Below are positions 1 to 7,621 of a DNA stretch of 64,000 nucleotides, piece by piece. Numbering within the stretch: the first letter of the stretch is position 1; each line of letters begins with the position of its first letter. This DNA comes from Actinomadura sp. K4S16. Its GTDB lineage: Bacteria; Actinomycetota; Actinomycetes; Streptosporangiales; Streptosporangiaceae. The stretch is taken from the NCBI RefSeq assembly GCF_008327685.1, contig NZ_BDDE01000011.1:608774-672773 (forward strand), read 5' to 3'. Position numbers and translations under genes: made by a program. The notes beneath the pieces were generated by a model. It saw only the letters and a list, made by a program, of their open reading frames with translations, ran no database searches and was not told the origin of the DNA.

Positions 1-769
1 TGGTGCAGAACTGGCCCGCCCCCAGCGTCAGGGACGCCGCGTACCCCTCGGCGATCTCCCCGGCGCGCGCCTCGGCCGCGCGGGGCGTCACCACGGCCGG
101 GTTCACGCTGCCCATCTCGCCGTAGAACGGGATCGGCACGGGCCGCTCCGCCGCGATCCTCGCCAGCGCGAGGCCGCCCCGCTGGGAGCCGGTGAACGCG
201 GCGGCGGCGGTGCCGGGGTGCCGCAGCGCCTCGACTCCGGCGTCCTCGCCCTCGATCAGGGCGAACACGCCGTCCGGGAGCCCGGCGCCGCCGATCGCCT
301 CCGCCGTCCGGCGCGACAGCCGGGGGTGGCCGGGGTGCGCCTTGACGACGACGGGGCAGCCCGCCGCCCAGGCCGAGGCGGTGTCGCCGCCGGCGACGCT
401 GAAGGCGAACGGGAAGTTGCTCGCCGCGAACACCAGGACCGGGCCGACGGCCGTCCGGCAGCGGCGCAGGTCGGGGCGCGGGCCGGTGGGCCAGTCCGGG
501 TCCGGCCGGTCGATGCGGGCGTCGTGGAAGGCGCCCTCCAGGACCTGCTCGGCGAACAGCCTGAGCTGGAACGTGGTGCGGGCCAGCTCGCCGTTCAGGC
601 GCGCCTCGCCGAGGCGGCTCTCCTCGTCGGCGAGGGCGACCAGCTCCTCGCGGGCGGCCTCCAGCGCGTCCGCCACCGCGGTCAGGCGGGCGGCGCGTTC
701 GGCCGGCGGCGACGCGGCCCAGCCTGGCGCGGCGGCGGCCGCCGCGGACACGGCCTGGTCCGGTGTCAT
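1..769 (-). CDS. 2-oxoglutarate semialdehyde dehydrogenase (NADP+), 5' part only
   Basis: An aldehyde dehydrogenase whose first 256 residues lie in the window; the C-terminal half is beyond base 1. Visible landmarks are the cofactor-binding stretch around FAASNFPFAFS (about residue 115), the VVVKAHP segment, the glutamate motif FYGEMGSVNP (about residue 218) and the catalytic cysteine in GAGQFCT at the truncated edge. The SNFPFAFS and GQFCT wording is typical of the ketoglutaric-semialdehyde dehydrogenase branch. It is the last gene of the hydroxyproline operon, where it would oxidise 2-oxoglutarate semialdehyde to 2-oxoglutarate. The ATG at 769 is preceded by an AGGA-type ribosome site. An 81-bp gap containing a small hairpin separates it from the epimerase gene. 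Function is inferred from family plus operon context and is fairly secure. Confidence 0.88.
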   Translation of the reverse strand, partial: MTPDQAVSAAAAAAPGWAASPPAERAARLTAVADALEAAREELVALADEESRLGEARLNGELARTTFQLRLFAEQVLEGAFHDARIDRPDPDWPTGPRPDLRRCRTAVGPVLVFAASNFPFAFSVAGGDTASAWAAGCPVVVKAHPGHPRLSRRTAEAIGGAGLPDGVFALIEGEDAGVEALRHPGTAAAAFTGSQRGGLALARIAAERPVPIPFYGEMGSVNPAVVTPRAAEARAGEIAEGYAASLTLGAGQFCT

Positions 770-821
770 GAAGGTTCCTCCGTGGTCTCAAGTGGAGCGG
801 CGGTCAGGGGCCGCCGTGAAG

Positions 822-837
822 GGCTCGGGAGCGAGCC
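822..837. other. Small intra-operon hairpin
   Basis: GGCTCG and CGAGCC form a perfect 6-bp stem around a GGAG loop in the gap between the epimerase stop and the semialdehyde dehydrogenase start. It could be a weak transcript-processing or attenuation point. No U-rich tail is present, so it is not a convincing terminator. Confidence 0.35.
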
Positions 838-850
838 GGCCGGGTCCCTC

Positions 851-1852
851 CTAGAGGACGAAGCCCTCGGGGAAGGGATCGGCGGGGTCGAGCAGGTAGG
901 TGGCGGTGCCGGTGATCCAGGCCCGCCCGGTGAACTCGGGGATCACCGCGGGCAGGCCGCCTGCCTCGGCGGTGCCGACCAGGCGCCCGGTGAAGCGGGT
1001 GCCGATGAACGACTCGTTGACGAACTCGCTGTGCAGCGGCAGCTCGCCGCGGGCGTGCAGCTGCGCCATGCGGGCGGACGTGCCGGTGCCGCACGGCGAC
1101 CGGTCGAACCAGCCCGGGTGGATCGCCATCGCGTTGCGGGAGCGCCCGGCGTCCGACCCGGGCGCGAGGAACTGGACGTGCTTGCACCCTCCGATCAGCG
1201 GGTCGCCCGGGTGGACGGGCCGGTCGGCCTCGTTGATCGCCTCCATGATCGCGAGTCCGGCGCGGAGGATGTCGTCCTTGCGGGCCCGGTCGAACGGCAG
1301 GCCGAGCGGTTCCAGCTCGGTGATGGCGTAGAAGTTGCCGCCGTAGGCCATGTCGTAGCGGACGTCCCCGAGCCCGGGCACGCTCACCACGGCGTCCTGG
1401 CGGAGCGCGAACGAGGCGACGTTGCGGAGCGTGACGTGCTCGGCGATGCCGTCGCGGACCGCGACGCGGGCCTCGACGAGTCCGGCGGGGGTGTCCAGCC
1501 GCACGATCGTCTCCGGCTCGGTCACCTCCACCATGCCGGTCTCGACCAGGACGGTCGCGACGCCGATGGTGCCGTGCCCGCACATGGGCAGGAACCCGCT
1601 GACCTCGATGTAGACCACGCCCCAGTCGGCGTCCGGCCGGGTGGGCGGCTGGAGCAGGGCGCCGCTCATCGCGGGGTGGCCGCGCGGCTCGTCCACGAGG
1701 AAGCGGCGCAGCCCGTCGAGGTGCCGCACGGCGTGGCGGCGCCGCTCGGCCATCGTGGCGCCGGGGATGGGCGCGACGCCGCCGGTGACGACGCGCGTCG
1801 GCATCCCCTCGGTGTGCGAGTCGACCGCGCTGATCGACCGGGCCGAGCGCAT
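851..1852 (-). CDS. 4-hydroxyproline 2-epimerase (proline racemase family)
   Basis: Converts trans-4-hydroxy-L-proline to cis-4-hydroxy-D-proline, the first step of the pathway encoded around it. The 333-residue length is normal for the proline racemase family. Both catalytic cysteines are present: Cys91 in MCGHGTIG and Cys254 in SPCGTGTSA. Having Cys rather than Thr at the second site argues for a racemase/epimerase and against trans-3-hydroxyproline dehydratase. The ATG at 1852 shares one base with the stop of the deaminase gene (TGATG), so the two are translationally coupled. Cytosolic. Proline racemase itself cannot be excluded from motifs alone, but the complete hydroxyproline operon makes the epimerase assignment strong. 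Confidence 0.9.
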   Translation of the reverse strand: MRSARSISAVDSHTEGMPTRVVTGGVAPIPGATMAERRRHAVRHLDGLRRFLVDEPRGHPAMSGALLQPPTRPDADWGVVYIEVSGFLPMCGHGTIGVATVLVETGMVEVTEPETIVRLDTPAGLVEARVAVRDGIAEHVTLRNVASFALRQDAVVSVPGLGDVRYDMAYGGNFYAITELEPLGLPFDRARKDDILRAGLAIMEAINEADRPVHPGDPLIGGCKHVQFLAPGSDAGRSRNAMAIHPGWFDRSPCGTGTSARMAQLHARGELPLHSEFVNESFIGTRFTGRLVGTAEAGGLPAVIPEFTGRAWITGTATYLLDPADPFPEGFVL

Positions 1853-2781
1853 CAGGCCGCCCGCCGCCGCGCGAGCGCCTCGATCGCGCGGTCCATGTCG
1901 GCGGTGACGGCGGCGCGGTGCGCGGGCACGAGCGGGCCGCGCGGCGGGCGGCAGGGGCCGCCGTACCGGCCGACCTGCTCCATGCCGAGTTTGATCGCCT
2001 GGACGAACTCGGTGCGCGAGTCCCAGCGGAACGCGGCGACGAGCGGCTCGTACAGGGCGCGGGCCTCCTCCAGCTTCCCGGCGGTGGCCAGTTCGTACAG
2101 CAGCGCCGACTCGGCGGGGAAGACGTTGGGGAAGCCCGCGAACCACCCGGTCGCCCCCATCAGCAGCGCTTCGAGGGTGACGTCGTCGGCGCCCGCGACG
2201 ACCTCCAGGCCGGGTGCCCTCTCCCGGATCTCCAGGACGCGGCGCACGTCGCCCGAGAACTCCTTGACCGCGACGATGCCGTCGATCTGGGCGATCTCGG
2301 CGAGCAGGTCCGGGGTGAGGTCGACCTTGGTGTCGATCGGGTTGTTGTAGACCATGACCGGCAGGCCTACCGACGCGACGGCCTCGAAGTGCGCGATGAT
2401 CTCGCCGCGGTTGGCCCGGTACATCGTCGGCGGCAGGCACAGCACGCCGTCGGCGCCGTCCTCGGCCGCGACCTCCGCCCAGTGCCGGGCCTGGTGGGAT
2501 CCGGGGCCGTGCACACCGACCACCACGACGCCGTCCCCGCCGACCGCCTCGACGGCGGTGCGGGCGACGCGGCGGCGCTCGTCGTCGGTCAGCGAGGAGT
2601 ACTCGCCGAGGGAGCCGTTCGGGCCGACGCCGCGGCAGCCGCTGCCGACCAGCCAGCGGCAGTGCTCGGCGTACCGGTCGTAGTCGACGGCGAGCCCGGC
2701 GGGGGCGGCGGCGTCCTCGCGGTAGGGCAGGGCCGTCGCCACGATGACGCCGCCGAGGCTCTGGAGCTTGCTGTCGCTCAT
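1852..2781 (-). CDS. DapA-like 1-pyrroline-4-hydroxy-2-carboxylate deaminase
   Basis: A 309-residue member of the dihydrodipicolinate synthase / N-acetylneuraminate lyase family (TIM barrel). The Schiff-base lysine is Lys173 in VAVKEFSGD, and the partner tyrosine is Tyr145 in VMVYNNP. The loop that is GTTGE in true DapA reads GPNGSLGE near residue 53, as in catabolic relatives. In this operon it should deaminate and dehydrate 1-pyrroline-4-hydroxy-2-carboxylate to 2-oxoglutarate semialdehyde plus ammonia. Its ATG overlaps the stop of the dehydrogenase alpha gene by 4 bp (ATGA), and its own stop overlaps the epimerase start. A lysine-biosynthetic DapA would not be expected inside this operon. 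Confidence 0.88.
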   Translation of the reverse strand: MSDSKLQSLGGVIVATALPYREDAAAPAGLAVDYDRYAEHCRWLVGSGCRGVGPNGSLGEYSSLTDDERRRVARTAVEAVGGDGVVVVGVHGPGSHQARHWAEVAAEDGADGVLCLPPTMYRANRGEIIAHFEAVASVGLPVMVYNNPIDTKVDLTPDLLAEIAQIDGIVAVKEFSGDVRRVLEIRERAPGLEVVAGADDVTLEALLMGATGWFAGFPNVFPAESALLYELATAGKLEEARALYEPLVAAFRWDSRTEFVQAIKLGMEQVGRYGGPCRPPRGPLVPAHRAAVTADMDRAIEALARRRAA

Positions 2782-4214
2782 CGGGCGCTCTCTTTCTCTT
2801 CGGGGTCCTCGACTGGAGGGTTCGCCAACTCGCCCAGCCGGATGGGCTGGGCGACGGGCCGGTGGTGGGGGTCTCCCCCGTCCGCCCGGCCGCGGAGCAG
2901 TCCGGCGACCGTGGGGCCGCAGACGCGGGCCTGGCAGGGGCCGAGGCCGGCGCGGGTGCCGAGCTTGACGGCGCGGGCCGAGCCGGCGGCCTCGCCGTCC
3001 GCCGCGCGCAGGAGGGCCCCGTAGGTGGTCTCCTCGCAGCGGCAGACGACCGTGTCGGGGCGCAGCCAGCCGGGCCACGCCGCGCCGACGGGGTGCGCGG
3101 CGGCGAGCCGGCCGGCGAACGCGCGGGCCCGGTCGCGGCGGCGGCGCAGGGCGGCCGCCGCGCGGTCGCCGGGGTCCCCTCCCCCGGCGGCCCAGCCGGC
3201 GAGCAGCCCCTCGGTGCGGGCGGCGGGCGCCCCGGCGATGCCGGTGATCTCCCCGGCCGCGTAGACGCCCGGGACGCTGGTGCGCTGGTCGGCGTCGACG
3301 TCGGCGAAGGCGGCGTCGGCGGCTCCGCCGCGCAGCAGGCAGCCCGCGGCGACGGCCAGCTCCAGCTGCGGGCTGAAGCCGTGGGTGACGCACAGGGCGT
3401 CCACCGCGACGGTGCGCTCGGTGCCGGGGACGACCGACCAGTCGTGGTGGAGCCGCGCCGTGACCGCCTCTTCGACGCGCCCGTCGCCCCGGGCCTCGAT
3501 CACGGCGCGGCCCGTCCGGTAGGGGACGCGGTGCCGGGCCAGCAGCCCCGCGTACCCGGCCAGCTCCCCCGCCTTGCCCGCCTGGTGCGCCAGCTCCCAC
3601 GGACGCCGGGCCCAGCCGCGCGCCACGGTGGCGGCGGGGTTGGCCTCCAGCACCTCCAGGACGGTGGCGCCGGCCTCGAGCAGCGACGCGGCGACCGGGA
3701 GCAGGAACGGTCCAGAACCGGCGATCAGGACGGGGTCGCCGATGACCAGGCGCTCCCCCTTCGCGAGCGCCTGCGCCGCCCCGGCGGTGTAGACGCCGGG
3801 CAGCTCCCAGCCCGGGAACGGCAGGACGCGGTCGTGCGCGCCCGGCGCGAGCACCAGCGCGTCCGGGCGCAGCACGCGCCGCTCCCGTCCGGCGCCGTCG
3901 GCCTCACCTCGCAGCACGTGGACGTGCGGCGGCCCCTGTTCGGCGCGTTCGACGGTCCAGACGGCGCTCTCGGGCCACCAGTCGCAGCGCGGGTGGCCGA
4001 GCACGCGGTCGCGCAGCCGCTCGAAGCCGCGCCATCCGTGGTGCAGGCGGCCGGGGCGGGCGGCCCCGAAGGCGGCGGGCGGCATCCGGTGGTACTGGCC
4101 GCCGGGCTCCTCCGCCGCGTCGACCAGCGTGACGCGCGCCCCGGCGCGCAGCGCGCCCGCCGCCGCACCGAGCCCCGCCGGTCCGGCGCCGACGACCACG
4201 ACGTGCCGGCTCAC
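2778..4214 (-). CDS. D-hydroxyproline dehydrogenase, alpha (NAD(P)/FAD-binding, BFD-domain) subunit
   Basis: A 478-residue flavoprotein of the HcnB/opine-oxidase-A type. The N-terminal dinucleotide fold reads VVVGAGPAGLGAAAGA, followed by a GGQYHR segment characteristic of this family. The C-terminal part has a BFD-like [2Fe-2S] arrangement: VVCRCEE near residue 410 and GPCQARVCGP about 40 residues later, giving four cysteines. With the small ferredoxin-like protein and the DadA-like beta subunit encoded next to it, this makes the membrane-associated heteromeric dehydrogenase that oxidises cis-4-hydroxy-D-proline. Start is GTG at 4214 in a GTGA overlap with the stop of the gamma gene. Heteromeric opine or cyanide-forming enzymes share this architecture; operon context decides. 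Confidence 0.84.
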   Translation of the reverse strand: MSRHVVVVGAGPAGLGAAAGALRAGARVTLVDAAEEPGGQYHRMPPAAFGAARPGRLHHGWRGFERLRDRVLGHPRCDWWPESAVWTVERAEQGPPHVHVLRGEADGAGRERRVLRPDALVLAPGAHDRVLPFPGWELPGVYTAGAAQALAKGERLVIGDPVLIAGSGPFLLPVAASLLEAGATVLEVLEANPAATVARGWARRPWELAHQAGKAGELAGYAGLLARHRVPYRTGRAVIEARGDGRVEEAVTARLHHDWSVVPGTERTVAVDALCVTHGFSPQLELAVAAGCLLRGGAADAAFADVDADQRTSVPGVYAAGEITGIAGAPAARTEGLLAGWAAGGGDPGDRAAAALRRRRDRARAFAGRLAAAHPVGAAWPGWLRPDTVVCRCEETTYGALLRAADGEAAGSARAVKLGTRAGLGPCQARVCGPTVAGLLRGRADGGDPHHRPVAQPIRLGELANPPVEDPEEKESAR

Positions 4215-4519
4215 CGGGCGTCCCGGGTCTGGGTCTCGACGGCGTCGCCGTCCCGGGCGCGGCGGCGGCAGGCCCGCACGTCGCGGACGCCGTTGACGGT
4301 GAGGAGGCAGTCGAAGCAGGCGCCGATCCCGCAGAACACGCCGCGCGGCGCGCCGGACGGGGCCCGCCGCCAGGTGCGGCGGCCCGCCGCCAGCAGCACG
4401 CCGGCGAGGGTCTGGCCCGCGACGCCGTCCACGGGCTCGCCGTCCACGGTGATCCGCAGCGGCGCGTCCGGGCGGCGCCCGGTCCGGTCGCCGTCGGCGG
4501 GCACGAGTCGTGCGCTCAT
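4211..4519 (-). CDS. D-hydroxyproline dehydrogenase, gamma ([2Fe-2S]) subunit
   Basis: A 102-residue ferredoxin-like protein. A beta-grasp fold is suggested by LRITVDGEPVDGVAGQTL near residues 21-40. The cluster ligands are the cysteines in FCGIGACFDCLL and the later VRAC, matching C-x4-C-x2-C-xn-C. It corresponds to the HcnA-type small subunit found between the two flavin subunits in hydroxyproline and opine dehydrogenases, and would carry electrons between them. It overlaps both neighbours by 4 bp (ATGA upstream, GTGA downstream), so stoichiometric production by coupled translation is likely. Confidence 0.85.
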   Translation of the reverse strand: MSARLVPADGDRTGRRPDAPLRITVDGEPVDGVAGQTLAGVLLAAGRRTWRRAPSGAPRGVFCGIGACFDCLLTVNGVRDVRACRRRARDGDAVETQTRDAR

Positions 4520-5676
4520 CGGGTCTCTCCTTCGCACTGGACGGCGGGCCGGTCCGCGCGGAACGGCGCCGCGTCGATCGCGGGCGCGCGGCCGAGCATG
4601 AGGTCGCGCAGGACGGCGGCGGTCCCGGCGGACAGGCCGATCCCGGCGCCCTCGTGCCCGGCGGCGTGCCACAGGCCCTCCAGGTGCGGGTCGGCGCCGA
4701 TGACGGGCAGGTGGTCGTCGACGTACGGGCGGAACCCGCCGTAGGCGCGCATCACCGGCGCCCCGGCCAGGGACGGGAACAGCCGCAGCGCCTTGGCCGC
4801 GATGACCGACAGCACCTCGGGCCGGAGCCGGTCGTCGAACCCGACGCGGCGGCGCGAGGAGCCGAGCAGGATCGTCCCGGCCCGGGTCGACTCGACGACG
4901 GCGGACGCCTGCAGGTCCCCGGCGCCGCTGCCGACCGCGCCCACGTAGTCGGCGTCGTACACCTTGTGGAAGACGGTCGGCGGCATCGGCGCGGTCACCA
5001 GGACCTCGCCGCGGCGGGGCCGGACGCCGAGCCGGACGCCGAGCCGCGCGGCGACCTCCCCCGCCCAGGGGCCGGCCGCGTTGACGACGGCGTCGGCCCC
5101 GAGCGTGCCGCCGGAGGTGCGGACGCCGGTGACGCGGCCGCCGCGCCGGACCGCGCCGAGCACCTCGCATCCGGTGCGCACGGCGGCGCCGGCGCGCACG
5201 GCGGCGGCCAGCAGGGCGGTGGCGGCGCCGGCGGGCTGGACCTGCGCGTCCTCCGGGTAGTGGACGGCCTTGGTGAAGTCGCGCGTCAGGTGGGGCTCGG
5301 CGGCGGCGAGGGCGGAGGCGTCCAGGTCCTCGGCGCGGATCCCGGCCTTGCGCTGGGCGCCGGCGAACTCCGTCAGCGCCTCGGCGCCCGCGGGGGTGGT
5401 GGCGACGACGATGCCGCCCTTGGCGTCCCATTCGACGCCGGCGGCGTTCGGGTCGCCGTCCAGGATGGCGGGCCACAGCTCGCGGGACAGCCGCGCCAGT
5501 TCCAGTTCGGGGCCCGGCCCCTTGTCGGAGAGCAGGATGTTGCCCTCGCCGTGGGCGGTGGTCCCGGCCGCGGGGCCGCCCCGGTCGGCCACGGTGACCG
5601 CGCATCCGGCCAGGGCCAGCTCGCGGGCGCAGGCCGCGCCGATAATCCCGGCGCCCAGCACCACGACCCGCGTCAT
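4516..5676 (-). CDS. D-hydroxyproline dehydrogenase, beta (DadA-like FAD) subunit
   Basis: First gene of the hydroxyproline operon, 386 residues. The N-terminal FAD fold is VVVLGAGIIGAACAREL, and the C-terminal substrate/FAD region includes GFRPYVDDHLPVIG and WHAAGHEGAGIGLS, typical of DadA/glycine-oxidase-type D-amino-acid oxidoreductases. The substrate amine should be oxidised here, with electrons passing to the Fe-S subunits encoded immediately downstream. The start ATG at 5676 has a GGGAGGG ribosome site three bases upstream. A good sigma70-type promoter and an inverted-repeat operator lie within 70 bp upstream. Confidence 0.87.
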   Translation of the reverse strand: MTRVVVLGAGIIGAACARELALAGCAVTVADRGGPAAGTTAHGEGNILLSDKGPGPELELARLSRELWPAILDGDPNAAGVEWDAKGGIVVATTPAGAEALTEFAGAQRKAGIRAEDLDASALAAAEPHLTRDFTKAVHYPEDAQVQPAGAATALLAAAVRAGAAVRTGCEVLGAVRRGGRVTGVRTSGGTLGADAVVNAAGPWAGEVAARLGVRLGVRPRRGEVLVTAPMPPTVFHKVYDADYVGAVGSGAGDLQASAVVESTRAGTILLGSSRRRVGFDDRLRPEVLSVIAAKALRLFPSLAGAPVMRAYGGFRPYVDDHLPVIGADPHLEGLWHAAGHEGAGIGLSAGTAAVLRDLMLGRAPAIDAAPFRADRPAVQCEGETR

Positions 5677-5692
5677 CGACCCTCCCGTTTAC

Positions 5693-5710
5693 CGTTCGTT
5701 AAACCGAACG
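5693..5710. promoter_or_regulatory. Operator of the hydroxyproline operon (CGTTCG-N6-CGAACG)
   Basis: Perfect inverted hexamers CGTTCG (5693-5698) and CGAACG (5705-5710) separated by six bases. It starts six bases downstream of the predicted -10 box, so it covers the transcription start. The same arms and spacing occur before the XRE-cupin gene at 6409-6426, pointing to that protein as the ligand-responsive repressor. Confidence 0.8.
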
Positions 5711-5716
5711 ATTCCG

Positions 5717-5746
5717 AGAGTAGGCGCGTCGCGCGCGCGATGTCAA
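5717..5746 (-). promoter_or_regulatory. Sigma70-type promoter of the hydroxyproline operon
   Basis: On the minus strand a perfect TTGACA (5746-5741) is followed after 18 bases by TACTCT (5722-5717). Transcription would start near 5710, inside the operator, leaving a leader of roughly 33 bases before the ATG at 5676. Confidence 0.75.
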
Positions 5747-5765
5747 CGCGCGGACGGGTCGGACT

Positions 5766-6377
5766 TCACGGGGTTTCCACCAGATGGGACGGCGTCCCGG
5801 CCGAGGCGTGGAGCCGCTGGTCAGCGGTGTACTGCAGCAGCAGGACGGAGCGGACGGGCCCCTCGACGGCGGTGTAGCTGTGCGGCAGGCGCGCGTCGAA
5901 GCCGACGTAGTCGCCCGGGCCGAGCTCGACGTCCCGGTCGTCCACCCGAACGGCGAGCCGCCCGGACTGGACGATCGTGTGCTCCATCCCGACGTGGCCG
6001 AGCGAGTCCTGCCGGCGGCCGGCCCTGACCTGCTGGTCGTACACCTCGAACATGGCCCCGCCGGACTCGATGCCGCGCAGCGGCCGCAGGTCGACGCCCT
6101 CCCCGCGCAGCACCTCCACCTCCGCCGCCCGCACCACCGTGAGCCCGGACGGCTCCTGGCGGTCGAGCAGGTCGGAGATGGGGACCTCCAGCGCGCGCGA
6201 CAGGCTGAACACGGTCTCGATCGTGGGGTTCCCGGCGCCCGCCTCCAGCTGGGACAGCGTCGCCTTGCCGATCTTCGAGCGGCGGGACAGCTCCGACAGC
6301 GACAGCCCGAGCTCCAGCCGCGCGCGGCGCAGGTTGCCGGCCAGCACGTCCCGCACCGATTCCCCTGACGCGCCCAC
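5766..6377 (-). CDS. XRE-family regulator with C-terminal cupin, probable hydroxyproline-operon repressor
   Basis: A 203-residue regulator with an N-terminal XRE helix-turn-helix (LSLSELSRRSKIGKATLSQL and following, about residues 24-60) and a C-terminal single-domain cupin (about residues 115-195, with the GDYVGFDARLPHSY strand pair). Such proteins usually bind a small metabolite in the cupin. Start is GTG at 6377. An inverted repeat identical in arms and spacing to the one at the hydroxyproline promoter lies 32-49 bp upstream, just after a TACACT -10 box, indicating autoregulation. The gene is oriented toward the operon it probably controls. A pathway intermediate is the obvious effector, but the sequence does not say which. 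Confidence 0.85.
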   Translation of the reverse strand: MGASGESVRDVLAGNLRRARLELGLSLSELSRRSKIGKATLSQLEAGAGNPTIETVFSLSRALEVPISDLLDRQEPSGLTVVRAAEVEVLRGEGVDLRPLRGIESGGAMFEVYDQQVRAGRRQDSLGHVGMEHTIVQSGRLAVRVDDRDVELGPGDYVGFDARLPHSYTAVEGPVRSVLLLQYTADQRLHASAGTPSHLVETP

Positions 6378-6408
6378 GCTCCCGCCCCTCGTCCGCTCGC
6401 TCGCCTCG

Positions 6409-6426
6409 CGTTCGCTCTACCGAACG
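6409..6426. promoter_or_regulatory. Second CGTTCG-N6-CGAACG operator, upstream of the XRE-cupin gene
   Basis: CGTTCG (6409-6414) and CGAACG (6421-6426) with a six-base spacer, the same geometry as at 5693-5710. A minus-strand -10-like TACACT sits at 6435-6430, three bases upstream of the repeat. No convincing -35 box is visible, so this promoter may be weaker than the operon promoter. Confidence 0.75.
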
Positions 6427-6463
6427 GCCAGTGTACTCGGCGGGCGCGCGAGGTCCGGGCCGG

Positions 6464-7453
6464 TCACAGTTCCACGGGCGTCCCGGCGCCGGCCGCGCGG
6501 GCGCGCTCGACGATGACGGCGGCCGCCGCCGCGTCCTGCACGCCGAGGCCGACGCTGTTGTAGAAGACGATCTCGTCGTCGGAGCCGCGTCCGGCGGCGA
6601 GGCCGGCGACGACCGGGCCCAGCGGGCGCAGCCGGGCGGGGTCCAGGGACCCGGCCCGCACGGCGGCCACGACGGGACCGGCGTGCTCCAGGGCGGTCGT
6701 CACGTCGTCCACGACGGCCGAAGCGGCGCGGGCGAGGACCTCGCCGTCCACTTCCTCCCGGTCGGGGGCGAAGGATCCGACGCTCACGACCGTGCACCCG
6801 GGTTCGAGCCACGCGCCGAGGACGACCGGCTCGGCGCTGGTGGTGGCGGTGACGACGATCTGCGCGCCCCGGACGGCCGCACGGGCGGACGCCGCCGGCT
6901 CGACCGGCAGCTCCAGCTCCCGCGCGAGCTCGGACGCGGCGGTGCAGGTCGCCGGGTGGCGGCAGGCAATCGCCACCTCGCGGATGGGGCGGACCGCCGC
7001 CATCGCCCGCACGTGCGCGCGGCCCTGCACCCCGCAGCCGACGACCGCGAGGCGGGACGCCCCGCGCACCGCGAGGTGGTCGGCCGCCACCGCGCTCGCC
7101 GCCGAGGTGCGCAGCGTCGTCACCGAGTCCCCCTCGATGATCGCGACGGGCCGGCCGTCCACCGGGTCCTGGACGGTCACCAGCGCGGCCACGGTCGGCA
7201 GGCCGCGCGCGGCGTTGCCCGGGGTGACGCTGCCGAACTTGGCGACGGCGCCGGCGCCGGGCAGGCGCGAGACGTAGCTGAAGGCGACCTCGCCGCCCGG
7301 CCCGTCCAGCAGCACCCGCGGCGCGAGCCGCGCCTCCCCGCGGCCGAGCGCGCCGAACGCCTCCCGCTGCGAGGCGATCGCGGCGGGCAGGTCGAACACC
7401 GCGCGCACGTCGGCGGCGGAGAGCAGCAGGACACCGGCCATGGGGAAGATCAT
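6464..7453 (-). CDS. Ornithine cyclodeaminase / mu-crystallin family protein, possible 1-pyrroline-2-carboxylate reductase
   Basis: A 329-residue member of the OCD/mu-crystallin family. The Rossmann glycine motif is VVGCGVQGRAHVRAM (about residue 134), and the conserved C-terminal DDEIVFYNSVGLGVQD is present. Members include ornithine cyclodeaminase, ketimine reductases and 1-pyrroline-2-carboxylate reductases. Beside a hydroxyproline operon, reduction of 1-pyrroline-2-carboxylate to L-proline is the most economical role, because pyrroline carboxylates arise from the D-proline branch of these enzymes. The start may be ATG at 7453 or 7441. It diverges from the ABC importer across a 168-bp region rich in inverted repeats. 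Exact substrate unproven. Confidence 0.78.
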   Translation of the reverse strand: MIFPMAGVLLLSAADVRAVFDLPAAIASQREAFGALGRGEARLAPRVLLDGPGGEVAFSYVSRLPGAGAVAKFGSVTPGNAARGLPTVAALVTVQDPVDGRPVAIIEGDSVTTLRTSAASAVAADHLAVRGASRLAVVGCGVQGRAHVRAMAAVRPIREVAIACRHPATCTAASELARELELPVEPAASARAAVRGAQIVVTATTSAEPVVLGAWLEPGCTVVSVGSFAPDREEVDGEVLARAASAVVDDVTTALEHAGPVVAAVRAGSLDPARLRPLGPVVAGLAAGRGSDDEIVFYNSVGLGVQDAAAAAVIVERARAAGAGTPVEL

Positions 7454-7487
7454 TGCGAGGCCCCCGCCGCGCTGTCGAGTGGCGAAA

Positions 7488-7534
7488 GGGCAAGCGGTGC
7501 TTACCGATCAGTGCATGAGATCGCATGCTTGCCC
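7488..7534. promoter_or_regulatory. Nested inverted repeats in the divergent OCD / ABC-importer promoter region
   Basis: Outer arms GGGCAAGC (7488-7495) and GCTTGCCC (7527-7534) are perfect inverted octamers. Inside them GCATG (7513-7517) and CATGC (7524-7528) form a second inverted pair with a six-base spacer. Position midway between two divergent starts suggests operator sites controlling one or both genes. The motif differs from the CGTTCG-N6-CGAACG operator. Confidence 0.5.
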
Positions 7535-7621
7535 GTCTCGACGCCCGTGCCCCGACGTTTCACGCTTTCACCATCCCGGACCACGAGGGACCTGCCGGCC
7601 ACGAGCGACGGAGAGCCGCCG

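Noticed and set aside
851..1852. trans-3-hydroxyproline dehydratase for the racemase-family gene
   Set aside because: That enzyme has Thr at the second catalytic position; here Cys254 is present in SPCGTGTSA.
6790..6830. GGTTCGAG-like T-arm sequence suggesting a tRNA
   Set aside because: It lies inside the OCD-family coding region and no cloverleaf can be drawn around it. No tRNA was found in the window.
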